A stretch of DNA of 64,000 nt from Alcaligenaceae bacterium (GTDB lineage: Bacteria > Pseudomonadota > Gammaproteobacteria > Burkholderiales > Burkholderiaceae_B), in assembly GCA_013416405.1 (NCBI GenBank), contig JACCET010000005.1:186001-250000 (forward strand), read 5' to 3'. The notes below the pieces were generated by a model. The model was not told where the DNA came from, made no database searches, and saw only the letters and a program-made list of their open reading frames with translations. Position numbers and translations under genes: made by a program. This document shows, piece by piece, positions 34,662 through 43,667 of the stretch (position 1 is the first letter of the stretch; each line of letters begins with the position of its first letter).

Positions 34662-37267
34662 GCGAACTCGCCGTTCTCGGCGGACAGCCTGACTGAGCTT
34701 ATGGCTTGAGCCCCTACCGCGGCAGTCAACAGTTCACGGCTGATTCTGGGCAGGACGGTATTGCTGAGGATGGTGTCTATCATCCGGCCGCCGGATTCGA
34801 CTTCGGTACAGCGCTCAACGATCAAATCGATCACTTCGGGCTGGACCTCCATGCGCACCTGATGGTGGTCCATCAGGCGAACGCGTATCCGTTCCAGCTG
34901 CAGTGACACAATCCGTGCCAGCATGCCGTCCGACAGCGGGAAATACGGAACCACGATCAATCGCCCAAGCAAGGCGGCGGGAAACAACTGCAGCAAAGGC
35001 TGGCGCAAGGCTTGCGAGACGTGCTCAGGTGCCGGCAACGGCTCCGGCTCACGGCACATGGACGCGATCCAGTCCGATCCTACGTTGGAGGTCAGGATAA
35101 TGACCGTGTTCCTGAAGTCAATATAGCGACCTTCACCGTCTTCCATCCAACCTTTGTCGAACACCTGGAAGAAGATTTCGTGCACATCGGGATGCGCTTT
35201 CTCGACCTCGTCCAGCAAGATCACGCTATAGGGACGGCGACGCACCGCCTCGGTCAGCACGCCGCCCTCGCCATATCCCACATACCCGGGCGGCGCCCCC
35301 TTCAGGGTCGAGACGGTATGAGATTCCTGGAACTCGCTCATATTGATGGCGATCACATTCTGCTCTCCGCCATAAAGCGTGTCTGCCAGCGCCAAGGCTG
35401 TTTCTGTCTTTCCCACGCCGCTCGGTCCACACAACAAGAAAACACCCACAGGCTTGTTGGGGTCGGTCAGCTTGGCACGCGACGTCTCAATACGCCGGGC
35501 GATCGCATCCAGCCCATGGCGCTGCCCCACAACTCTTTTCTCCAGAGTATCGGCCAGCTGCAGCACGGATGCCGCCTCGTCGCGCAGCATACGGCCCACC
35601 GGGATACCTGTCCACTCGGCCACCACGGCAGCCACGGCAGCCGCGTCCACCGAGGGGAATATAAGCGGCGTCTCGCCTTGATGCTCGTCCAACCGCCGGC
35701 GCAACGGGTCAAGCTCCGCACGCAGCCGCCGCTGCTCATCAAGCCCAGTTCCGGCTTCGTGCAGAGCAGCCTGCAGCCCGTGCAACTGCGTCACCAGTGC
35801 CTGTTCAGCCTGCCACCGGCCATCCAGCCCCGTCAACCTTTCCTGGCTGGATATCAGGCTCGCCTGCACTTGTTTATTGCGTGCCTCATGTCCGATACCC
35901 AGTTGCTGCTCGCGCTCCAGCATGCCCAGCTCGATTTCCAGGGCCTCGATCTCGCGGCGGCAATCCTCGATGTCGGCAGGCACGGCATGCTGGCTGACAG
36001 CCACCCGCGCACATGCCGTGTCCAACAAGGCGACGGCCTTATCAGGCAACTGCCGTGCGGGAATGTAGCGATAGGACAGGCGCACCGCCGCGTCGACAGC
36101 CTCATCAAGCAACAACACTTTGTGATGCTCACCCAGGATGCCTGCCAGGCCACGCAGCATGACGACCGCCTGCGCCTCTGAAGGCTCGGCTATCTGGACC
36201 GGCTGGAAGCGACGTGTCAGCGCGGGGTCCTTCTCAATGTACTTCTTGTATTCCGACCATGTCGTGGCGCCTATGGTGCGCAGTTGGCCCCTGGCCAGAA
36301 CCGGCTTCAGCAGATTGGCCGCATCGCCCGTGCCCGCCGCTCCGCCGGCGCCCACCAGGGTATGGATCTCATCGATGAACAGCACAATGGGCTTCTCGCT
36401 GGCCTGCACTGCATCGATGATGGAACGCAGCCGGGTCTCGAACTCGCCCTTCATCCCCGCACCCGCCTGCAACAAGCCCAGATCCAGCATGTACAAAGAC
36501 ACTTCGCGCAGAGCCGGCGGCACATTGCCTTGCGCAAGCCGCAATGCGAGCCCTTCGATAACGGCAGTCTTGCCCACGCCGGCCTCGCCCGCCAGCAGAG
36601 GGTTGTTCTGACGGCGGCGCATCAAAATATCGATGATCTGGCGGATTTCTTCGTTGCGCCCGGACACCGGATCGATCTGGCCGGCCCTTGCGCGCGCGGT
36701 CAGGTCCACCGCGTACTGCGCCAGCGCCAGCGCCCCTTGCGTCGCCCCGCCCGCTTCCACAAGAGGCGCTTCAGGTGTACTCGTATCCCGTTCGGCCGAA
36801 TCATGGACGATGTCTTCGAACTTCATCAGCAACAAGTCCGGCACGATCTTCTTGAACTCGGGCGATATGCCATACAGCACATGCAGCAGGCCTGGAGTCT
36901 TCAACAGGCCCGCCATCAGATGCCCACTGCGTATCCGCGTCATGCTGTACTTCAGCGACGCGTATACCCACGCCCGTTCCACGGCCTCATCGATATGTCC
37001 CGACAGGTCGGATACCGAGCCGGCCCCCTGCGGCAGTTGATCCAACGCCTTGAGGATACCGGTGTCGACCAGCGCGGTGTTCAGCTCGAAGTACGCCATG
37101 ATGGCGTGCAGATCAGTGTTCCTGGCATGGGTCAGTTGATGCAACCAATGCACCAGCTCGACATGTGAGTGGCGACGCAGCTTGCAGAATGTCGTGGCGC
37201 CGTCAAGCGTCCTATACATGACATCACCCAGCTTTCCGAATAGTTCTACACGGCTTATATCTGACAT
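34646..37267 (-). CDS. tssH: T6SS sheath-disassembly ATPase TssH (ClpV)
   Basis: An 873-aa AAA+ unfoldase. The N-domain that binds the TssC helix comes first (MSDISRVELFGKLGDVMYRT, VELVHWLHQL). The first ATPase module has Walker A GEAGVGKTAVIEG and Walker B IVLFIDEIHTL; the middle coiled region is at about 395-550. The second module has GPSGVGKTETALALADTLYG and ILLDEVEKAHPDV, followed by a D2-small domain. It recycles contracted TssBC sheaths. The ATG at 37267 is preferred over 37285 because MSDIS matches homologues. The gene is downstream of tssG. Confidence 0.95.
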   Translation of the reverse strand: MSDISRVELFGKLGDVMYRTLDGATTFCKLRRHSHVELVHWLHQLTHARNTDLHAIMAYFELNTALVDTGILKALDQLPQGAGSVSDLSGHIDEAVERAWVYASLKYSMTRIRSGHLMAGLLKTPGLLHVLYGISPEFKKIVPDLLLMKFEDIVHDSAERDTSTPEAPLVEAGGATQGALALAQYAVDLTARARAGQIDPVSGRNEEIRQIIDILMRRRQNNPLLAGEAGVGKTAVIEGLALRLAQGNVPPALREVSLYMLDLGLLQAGAGMKGEFETRLRSIIDAVQASEKPIVLFIDEIHTLVGAGGAAGTGDAANLLKPVLARGQLRTIGATTWSEYKKYIEKDPALTRRFQPVQIAEPSEAQAVVMLRGLAGILGEHHKVLLLDEAVDAAVRLSYRYIPARQLPDKAVALLDTACARVAVSQHAVPADIEDCRREIEALEIELGMLEREQQLGIGHEARNKQVQASLISSQERLTGLDGRWQAEQALVTQLHGLQAALHEAGTGLDEQRRLRAELDPLRRRLDEHQGETPLIFPSVDAAAVAAVVAEWTGIPVGRMLRDEAASVLQLADTLEKRVVGQRHGLDAIARRIETSRAKLTDPNKPVGVFLLCGPSGVGKTETALALADTLYGGEQNVIAINMSEFQESHTVSTLKGAPPGYVGYGEGGVLTEAVRRRPYSVILLDEVEKAHPDVHEIFFQVFDKGWMEDGEGRYIDFRNTVIILTSNVGSDWIASMCREPEPLPAPEHVSQALRQPLLQLFPAALLGRLIVVPYFPLSDGMLARIVSLQLERIRVRLMDHHQVRMEVQPEVIDLIVERCTEVESGGRMIDTILSNTVLPRISRELLTAAVGAQAISSVRLSAENGEFAYRFS

Positions 37268-37325
37268 GGCTCCAGCTTTATCCATTAAAAATGTTCAAGT
37301 TTTCCCATCCGTACTGCCTGCCATT

Positions 37326-38396
37326 TCAGGCAGCCCCCATACGCTGTTCAAGATTCAGCACGACATCACGGGCATCGCCCAGGGCGGGATCGCGCAGGCC
37401 CAGCCAGCTGGACAGGCCCAGCGGTGCCGACTGGCCAAGCATCAACCCTTGCACATCGCGCTGATCCAGTACCAGTTGCACATCCCACTCGTATTCCAGG
37501 CCGACGTACTGTCGCACCCAGTCCAGCAACTGCCGTGCTTTGCCTGCCCCGGGTAGAAACTGCGTGTACGACGCCATACGCAAAGGCCCGAGCTCTATGC
37601 GGAACTTATGCTGTGCGTCGCGCACGGCCGCGCCCAGCAGCGTGTTGCGGCCCAAAGCAGATTCGGCATCGCCCAGCATCAGTTGCTGATCCCGCTTCAG
37701 ATGTATCCAATGGGGAATGAATTCGCAAATCCGCACGGACACGGAAAAATAGGTATGCAGGATCTGCTGCAAGCCCTCCGGATTGCGCGTCTGTCGCAAA
37801 AGATGGCCGGCCATGTAGTACTTTGCGTGATCCGGAATGCTGTCCCGGCCCTGCTGACCACCCGTGCCCATGTGCAGCAGACTGGCCAGATAGCGGCTGA
37901 ACTGCTGGCCCTCCAGATCCAGGCTTGCCGTGCTTTGGGCGTCGGCCCATGCCCGATAGAAAAGCAGGATCAGCCTGTGATGGAAAATATCCGCAAAGGC
38001 GGTCAGCGTGTCATCGCCATGATGGTGCAGGCGTTCACGCGCGTATTCCGTCAGATGCAAAGGCAGGGGCCCGTTCGGACCGAACAGTCCAAAGCTGTAG
38101 ATGGACAATTCACGGATGCCGTTGGGCCCATCGCAATTGGCTGACGAAAGCGTCGACGGCGCAAACGCCATGCTGGGTGTTTGCCGCAGGCGTAGCGGCT
38201 CATCGCGAGGCGTACCCGCCCGGCCCAATGGCTTGCGGGCGCCTGCACGGGCATCTATCCATCGAAGCACACGAAACAGATCATGCCCATACGGATTCGC
38301 CGTCAAGCGCTGCCAGAAATCCTCAGGCAAGCCGAGAGCGCCATCTGCGAACGCCGTTCCCGACGCGGGCTCCACTTCGCCATATACACTGCGCAT
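37326..38396 (-). CDS. tssG: T6SS baseplate protein TssG
   Basis: A 356-aa TssG protein: FWQRLTANPYGHDLFRVLRW, ELSIYSFGLFGPNGPLPLHL, RLILLFYRAWADAQSTASLD and, near the end, MASYTQFLPGAGKARQLLDW. It forms the wedge core with TssE, TssF and TssK. The start ATG at 38396 follows AGGGAG at good spacing; a GTG at 38402 is too close to that site. The stop of tssF lies 10 bp upstream, so the genes are in one transcript. Confidence 0.95.
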   Translation of the reverse strand: MRSVYGEVEPASGTAFADGALGLPEDFWQRLTANPYGHDLFRVLRWIDARAGARKPLGRAGTPRDEPLRLRQTPSMAFAPSTLSSANCDGPNGIRELSIYSFGLFGPNGPLPLHLTEYARERLHHHGDDTLTAFADIFHHRLILLFYRAWADAQSTASLDLEGQQFSRYLASLLHMGTGGQQGRDSIPDHAKYYMAGHLLRQTRNPEGLQQILHTYFSVSVRICEFIPHWIHLKRDQQLMLGDAESALGRNTLLGAAVRDAQHKFRIELGPLRMASYTQFLPGAGKARQLLDWVRQYVGLEYEWDVQLVLDQRDVQGLMLGQSAPLGLSSWLGLRDPALGDARDVVLNLEQRMGAA

Positions 38397-38405
38397 GAGC
38401 ACTCC

Positions 38406-40295
38406 CTAGGCCACTGGACGACCGCCCAGGCGAACCGGCCAGCGCACAAGCTGCCCGCGTTGCAGCGTCGACAAACTTGTTTCCGTCATCATGTTGATGG
38501 AAACATGGCGCGCAAAAAACTGTTCGATCACGGCTGCAAACATGAAGGGGCTGATGCCGGCAAAGGCCGTCTCATCAAGACTGACGTCAATTTTCACCCC
38601 CCGGCCCATCAGCAGGGGTCCGGGCACCGGCAAATGGCGATACATGGCTTCTATACGAATATGCCGCAGGCCTGAAATTTGCCTGCTGGTCGCGGCATCG
38701 GCCATATTGCTGTACAGGCTGAGCAATTCACGCATGGCATGCGCCCCCTGGTGCTCGTCGACATCGACCAGGCTCAGATAATTGAGTCCCATGTGGCTGA
38801 TCAAACGCCAGGTTGCCGCACTGTCCGTCAGTGCCGGTCGTGGCCGGGAAGGCCCTTTCAGAATACGCACCGATGAGACCGGTGCCGACACCCTGAGCGT
38901 AAAGTCACTTGCACCGCCACGCGGCAGCATCAGCGGCAGATCACGATTGGTGCACAGGGTTTCGACACTCAGGTGGCGCAACTTATCGGAGTGCGGCGCT
39001 TCATTGCGGTCCACCAGCGACAGAAAGACCTCGCTGCCGGTATAAGCCGTACGTGTCCCTTCGCGCCTGCCCACGTCGGACAACATGCGCGCCTCGCGCC
39101 GGACCGAGAAGTAGGCGCCGTAGTCGCCGCCATCTTTTTCCAAAGAGCTGTAGAAGGGGCGAAACTCTTGCTGCTGGTCAGACGAGATATGCCCTGTCAC
39201 TTTGCTTACACTAAATACTTCATAGTCCATGGGCCGGGAACGCTCAACCACCACGTGATGCTCGTGATCGCGGGTCGTCACAGCGATACGGTCCGCCCGC
39301 TTGGGCACCAGATTGATGGCCGGCGTACAGTGCAGGGCCAAGTGCTCCGCGGTGATCAGGTTTTCAAGTTCAGGTACGCTGCTGTCCAGCAAGATGGTCA
39401 GTTCAAAGGACTTGCAAGCTTGGCTTGCGCCTATGCGCTTCAGGGCCGGCTGCAGTCCATTGATGCTGAAAAAGCGGTAACGGTCGGGAAAGGCAAAGTA
39501 TTCCTGCAACAGGCGATATCCTTGAAACAGCCGCGTATCGGCAGGCAACAAGGCCTGTTCCGTATCAAAGCCCTCGTGCCTAAGCACCGCTTTGGACAAG
39601 CGCTCCATACAGCTGACCGGGCGGGCTGTATCATGGCACAACACCGTGATGGTATGACCCACCACCAGCTCGAGCAGGCGGCTCATTTGCACGTCCTGGC
39701 CATTAAGGTAAAACATGAGCTGGTCCAGATCCAGCTCGTGCAGCAAGGCGCCGCCGCACAATGCTATCCGTAGCCGCAACGCCGCACGAACAGGCGAATC
39801 GCGCCCGGCCAGGCCCAGGCGGCTCAAAGACAAGTCCGCCGGCGGACCCGTCAACTCGGCGCTTTCCACGCGCATCGGCCACAAGGTGATCTCATGCGCG
39901 GTAGAGAACTCACAGCGGGTCTGTTCGCCAGGCGTGAGGCCGGCACGCAGCAAGGTGCCGCGTGGCAGGCGAAAGCCGGTAGCCAGTGTCCCTTCATTCA
40001 TGCTGGGCTCGAACTGCACCACCGTCATGGATGGTACAGGCGCCAGATAGTTGGGATAGGCAACATCCATCAGGCGCTGCGAGAAGCGGGGAAACTCCGC
40101 ATCCATCTTCATCTGGATGCGTGCGGTCAGGAAGCTGAAGCCCTCCAGCAGACGCTCGACATAGGGATCCGCGACCTCTGTGCCATTCATGGCAAGGCGT
40201 CCGGCAACCTTGGGGTAGCGCTCGGCAAACTCGGCACCCAGTTCGCGCAGATACTCAAGTTCGCGGTTGTAGTATTCAAGCAAGCGTGGCTGCAT
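38406..40295 (-). CDS. tssF: T6SS baseplate protein TssF
   Basis: A 629-aa TssF protein starting MQPRLLEYYNRELEYLRELG, with EFAERYPKVAGRLAMNG, VEDPYVERLLEGFSFLTARI-type text (here ADPYVERLLEGFSFLTARIQ) and FPRFSQRLMDVAYPNYLAP. The middle and C-terminal parts carry the conserved LPMLPRGG-like strand and a final REFFARHVSINMM-like helix (here EQFFARHVSINMM). It pairs with TssG in the baseplate wedge. Its ATG shares one base with the stop of tssE (TGATG at about 40295), indicating coupling. Confidence 0.95.
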   Translation of the reverse strand: MQPRLLEYYNRELEYLRELGAEFAERYPKVAGRLAMNGTEVADPYVERLLEGFSFLTARIQMKMDAEFPRFSQRLMDVAYPNYLAPVPSMTVVQFEPSMNEGTLATGFRLPRGTLLRAGLTPGEQTRCEFSTAHEITLWPMRVESAELTGPPADLSLSRLGLAGRDSPVRAALRLRIALCGGALLHELDLDQLMFYLNGQDVQMSRLLELVVGHTITVLCHDTARPVSCMERLSKAVLRHEGFDTEQALLPADTRLFQGYRLLQEYFAFPDRYRFFSINGLQPALKRIGASQACKSFELTILLDSSVPELENLITAEHLALHCTPAINLVPKRADRIAVTTRDHEHHVVVERSRPMDYEVFSVSKVTGHISSDQQQEFRPFYSSLEKDGGDYGAYFSVRREARMLSDVGRREGTRTAYTGSEVFLSLVDRNEAPHSDKLRHLSVETLCTNRDLPLMLPRGGASDFTLRVSAPVSSVRILKGPSRPRPALTDSAATWRLISHMGLNYLSLVDVDEHQGAHAMRELLSLYSNMADAATSRQISGLRHIRIEAMYRHLPVPGPLLMGRGVKIDVSLDETAFAGISPFMFAAVIEQFFARHVSINMMTETSLSTLQRGQLVRWPVRLGGRPVA

Positions 40296-40858
40296 CAGTG
40301 CGCACCCATGTCACTCAGGTCTATATGGCCGCTTTCCAGGTCGATCACCGTGCGAAACATGAATTCCTGGTGATACGGCACGCACCAGAGCATGCCCTTG
40401 ATCTTGAAGCTCAGAATATTATGGTGCTCCAGCACATCCGCCTCGGTCACGCACTGGACAGTAATGGTATCAGCCAGGATGCGGGGCTCAAAATGAATAA
40501 TCGCTTCGGTGATGGCACGTTCAAGATCGACCCAGTCCACCTCCGACATACGCTTGCCGGCCAAGGCGCGTACGCCGAAATTCAGAGCTGAAGCCCTGAC
40601 ATGCGCGTAGCTCGCCAAGTCCTGCGAGGACTCTAGACTGACCGTATTGAGCAACCAGTTCAGATCGCGCAATACGGCAAGCCGCAATTGAACATGCGTC
40701 AGCATGCCATGCTGCGATTCCGCACGGTGCTTCGGAGCGTCGTCCGTCAGGCGATCCAACAAGGCCGGCTGCAGGCGATCACGCGCAATACGCGGGTCGC
40801 TGCCGGGACCATAGGCCTTTTTTCCACTGCCTGACACTCGCTGCGATCTACTTGTCAT
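40295..40858 (-). CDS. tssE: T6SS baseplate protein TssE (gp25-like)
   Basis: A 187-aa gp25-like wedge protein: LQPALLDRLTDDAPKH, LRLAVLRDLNWLLNTVSLES, then YAHVRASALNFGVRALAGKR and a C-terminal ISFKIKGMLW-like strand (here LSFKIKGMLWCVPYHQEF). It starts the contracting sheath. It is separated from hcp by a strong terminator hairpin (40876-40916), so its expression and that of tssF-H may depend on read-through. Confidence 0.93.
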   Translation of the reverse strand: MTSRSQRVSGSGKKAYGPGSDPRIARDRLQPALLDRLTDDAPKHRAESQHGMLTHVQLRLAVLRDLNWLLNTVSLESSQDLASYAHVRASALNFGVRALAGKRMSEVDWVDLERAITEAIIHFEPRILADTITVQCVTEADVLEHHNILSFKIKGMLWCVPYHQEFMFRTVIDLESGHIDLSDMGAH

Positions 40859-40875
40859 GTCTGTTCATTCTGTAT

Positions 40876-40916
40876 AAGAAAACCGGGCGGCAAGTCGAAT
40901 CCAACTTGCCGTCCGG
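40876..40916 (-). terminator. Hairpin terminator/attenuator between hcp and tssE
   Basis: On the minus strand, 13-nt arms (CCGGACGGCAAGT and ACTTGCCGCCCGG, one mismatch) enclose an 8-nt loop and are followed by TTTTCTT. It begins 20 bp after the hcp stop. It should partly terminate transcription after hcp, which fits the known excess of Hcp over baseplate proteins. Confidence 0.85.
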
Positions 40917-40935
40917 CTGCTTTTTATTTTTATGT

Positions 40936-41418
40936 TTAGGCTTCTTTGTTCTGCTTGATGTCCCATGCAACCAGGCTTTCAGCACCCTTGCCGCCTGCGT
41001 CCGTCTGCTCCCAGTACTGCTGCTTGACCTTCGCAGCCTGGAAGGCATAGTTGACCACCACGAACTCCGACTCATTGTCGGCAGCGATCTGCACCGAAGT
41101 CACCAGCACATCGTCCAGCGTTATCTTGGAATACTCGATCTGGCTGCCGCCGGCTTTGCACAAGGACAACTCGATCTTGCTCAGATGCTTGCCGTTGGCG
41201 CAATGCTTCATGACCGCCGGCGCCGCCTTATCGATGTGGGCAACCACATGCAGGTCGTTGAAGTTGGCCTTGCCTATGCCGCCGCCACCACCGCTGGTAA
41301 TCGATCCGGGCTGGGTAGCGCCCCAGGAAAACGATTGGATATCCGTCCAATCCTTATGATTCGCATCCTTCGACTCGCCGTTGGCGCCATCGATCTTCAT
41401 GAACATATCTACTGCCAT
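40936..41418 (-). CDS. hcp: T6SS tube protein Hcp (TssD)
   Basis: A 160-aa Hcp1-family protein: MAVDMFMKIDGANGESKDAN, HKDWTDIQSFSWGATQPGSI, GKANFNDLHVVAHIDKAAPA and LCKAGGSQIEYSKITLDDVL with a C-terminal YAFQAAKVKQQYWEQ. Hexameric rings stack into the inner tube and also act as an effector carrier. The ATG at 41418 follows AGGGGTG; an upstream in-frame start at 41469 is not used. It lies between tssC and a strong terminator. Confidence 0.97.
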   Translation of the reverse strand: MAVDMFMKIDGANGESKDANHKDWTDIQSFSWGATQPGSITSGGGGGIGKANFNDLHVVAHIDKAAPAVMKHCANGKHLSKIELSLCKAGGSQIEYSKITLDDVLVTSVQIAADNESEFVVVNYAFQAAKVKQQYWEQTDAGGKGAESLVAWDIKQNKEA

Positions 41419-41510
41419 AACACACCCCTGTTTGGAAAATGATGAGGAAACAATGAATGCAGCCGGCAAAGCCCGCCACGCTCAACTACTGGGTACTGAC
41501 TGCATTTCCC

Positions 41511-43022
41511 TTACCCGTCGTTCTGTTTCAATGAGGGCAGCTTGGAAACCAGCCGTAAAGAAACCGTCAGCCCTTCGAGCTGATAGTGAGGCCGGAGAAA
41601 GAATTTGGCGGCGTAGTAACCCGGGTTGTCCTCGAGTTCCTGCACTTGCACCTCGGCCGCCGCCAGTGGCTTGCGCGCCTTCGTTTCCTGCGACGAATTG
41701 ACGGGATCGCCGTCCACGTAGTTCATGATCCAGTCATTGAGCCAGCGTTCCATGTCGTCACGCTCACGAAAGGAACCGATCTTGTCGCGCACGATGCACT
41801 TCAGGTAATGCGCAAAACGGCAGCAGGCAAACAGGTAAGGCAGCCTGGCTGACAAGCGGGCATTAGCCGACGCATCGGCGTCGTAGTACTCGGCGGGCTT
41901 CTGCAAGGATTGCGCGCCAATGAACGCGGCAAAGTCGGAGTTCTTGCGATGCACCAGCGGCATAAAGCCGCTCTTGGCCAGTTCAGCCTCGCGACGATCA
42001 CTGATGGCGATCTCGGTCGGGCACTTCATGTCCACACCACCGTCATCGGTCGGAAAAGTATGGCAAAGCATATTTTCCACCGCACCGCCGGACTCCACCC
42101 CGCGTATCGACGTGCACCAGCCGTATTCCTTGAACGAGCGATTGATATTCGCCGCCATGGCATAGGCCGAATTCGACCAGGTATAGCGATCATGGCGAGC
42201 ACCCTCGGTTTCCTCTTCGAAGTCGAACTCATCCACCGGATTGGTGCGCACGCCATAAGGCAGGCGCGACAGGAAACGAGGCATGGCCAGCCCCACATAG
42301 CGGGCGTCCTCCGACTCGCGCAGGCTGCGCCAGGCCGCATATTCGGTATTGGTGAAAATATTGGTCAGGTCACGCGGATTGGCCAGTTCCTGCCAGGAGT
42401 CCATCTGCATGACGTCAGGCGAGGCACCCGAAATAAAGGGGCAATGCGCAGCTGCGGAAATCTTGGCGATTTCACCCAGGAGCTCGATGTCCTGAGGACT
42501 GTGGTCAAAGTAATAATCACCCACCAGGCAGCCCAGCGGCTCGCCACCGAACTGGCCATACTCTTCTTCGTACACACGCTTGAAAATCGGACTTTGATCC
42601 CAACCCACGCCCTTGTGGCGCTTGAGCGTGCGACCCAGCTCCTTCTTGGTGATGCACATGGCCCGTATCTTCAGCATTTCATCGGTTTCGCTGTTATTGA
42701 CCAGGTAGTGCAGTCCTCGCCAGGCGCCTTCCAGTTGCTGAAACTGTTCGTGATGCAGAATCAGGTTGATCTGCTCGGACAGCTTGCTGTCGATCTCGGC
42801 GATGATCGCCTGGATGGACTGATAGGCATCCGACGACATGGTCACCGAATGCTCCAGCGCCTGCTGCGCCAACGTCTTGACGGCATGCTCGACCGCCTCT
42901 CTGGCTTGGTCTGTCTTGGGCTTGAACTCTTTGTGCAACAAGGCCGACAAGCCATCGGCCTGTTCGACGTAGGGGTCTTCCGGCAAATCCTGCAGCTCGG
43001 TGTTTTGGGTTTGTGCGTTCAT
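41511..43022 (-). CDS. tssC: T6SS contractile sheath large subunit TssC
   Basis: A 503-aa sheath protein. Family landmarks are QLEGAWRGLHYLVNNSETDE, FGGEPLGCLVGDYYFDHSPQ, ISAAAHCPFISGASPDV, LPYGVRTNPVDEFDFEEETE, NMLCHTFPTDDGGVDMKCPT and the C-terminal FFLRPHYQLEGLTVSLRLVS. It polymerises with TssB around the Hcp tube. The long rightward frame antisense to it (41910-43637) is a codon-bias shadow. Confidence 0.97.
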   Translation of the reverse strand: MNAQTQNTELQDLPEDPYVEQADGLSALLHKEFKPKTDQAREAVEHAVKTLAQQALEHSVTMSSDAYQSIQAIIAEIDSKLSEQINLILHHEQFQQLEGAWRGLHYLVNNSETDEMLKIRAMCITKKELGRTLKRHKGVGWDQSPIFKRVYEEEYGQFGGEPLGCLVGDYYFDHSPQDIELLGEIAKISAAAHCPFISGASPDVMQMDSWQELANPRDLTNIFTNTEYAAWRSLRESEDARYVGLAMPRFLSRLPYGVRTNPVDEFDFEEETEGARHDRYTWSNSAYAMAANINRSFKEYGWCTSIRGVESGGAVENMLCHTFPTDDGGVDMKCPTEIAISDRREAELAKSGFMPLVHRKNSDFAAFIGAQSLQKPAEYYDADASANARLSARLPYLFACCRFAHYLKCIVRDKIGSFRERDDMERWLNDWIMNYVDGDPVNSSQETKARKPLAAAEVQVQELEDNPGYYAAKFFLRPHYQLEGLTVSLRLVSKLPSLKQNDG

Positions 43023-43037
43023 AAAGCGAATTCCGTA

Positions 43038-43610
43038 TCAAGCCTGTTCAGGGGTAGCGCCGCCGTCGCCGTGCTCTGCATCGGACGCTTCGGCATCTCC
43101 TGGCTCAAGCGACCCGGGATTGGGCGCGGCGGCCAGCGCACCCATCAAGGCGGGGTTTTCCAGCACTTTGCCTATCAACTCTTCCGCGCCCGTCTTACCA
43201 TCCATGTAGGTCAGCAGATTGGCCAGTTCCGTGCGTGCATCCAGCAGGCTCTTCAAGGCTTCGACCTTGTTCGCGACAGTGGCCGGAGAAAAATCATTGA
43301 CGCTGTTGAACTCGATATCGACGGCCAATTGGCCATCGCCCGTAAGCGTATTGGGCACGTGAAATGCCACCCGTGGCTTGATGGCCTTCATGCGATCATC
43401 AAAGTTTTCGACATCGACATCCATGAACTTGCGCTCAGCCACCTCTGGCTGAGGCTGATTCGACTTACCCGCCAGGTCCGCCATCACACCCATGACAAAC
43501 GGCAAGTTGATGGTGCGCTCGGCGCCATAGATCTCTACGTCATATTCGATCTGTACGCGTGGCGCCCTGTTACGCGCTACAAATTTCTGTCCACTCTTAC
43601 TGGTCGCCAT
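43038..43610 (-). CDS. tssB: T6SS contractile sheath small subunit TssB
   Basis: A 190-aa sheath protein: RAPRVQIEYDVEIYGAERTI, LPFVMGVMADLAGKSNQPQP, KFMDVDVENFDDRMKAIKPR and DIEFNSVNDFSPATVANKVE, then a C-terminal helix that binds TssC (ALKSLLDARTELANLLTYMD). Its length is a little above the usual 165-170 because of an acidic tail (GSLEPGDAEASDAEHGDGGA). It lies 15 bp upstream of tssC. Confidence 0.97.
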   Translation of the reverse strand: MATSKSGQKFVARNRAPRVQIEYDVEIYGAERTINLPFVMGVMADLAGKSNQPQPEVAERKFMDVDVENFDDRMKAIKPRVAFHVPNTLTGDGQLAVDIEFNSVNDFSPATVANKVEALKSLLDARTELANLLTYMDGKTGAEELIGKVLENPALMGALAAAPNPGSLEPGDAEASDAEHGDGGATPEQA

Positions 43611-43667
43611 GCATCACTCCTTGTGCAGGGTTGTTAATTGAACTTGAGCGGAAGTCTGCAAACATCA

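Noticed and set aside
41910-43637. 575-aa rightward frame antisense to tssC and tssB
   Set aside because: Its length reflects GC-rich codon bias on the opposite strand. TssC and TssB are clear, and the antisense product shows no family motif.
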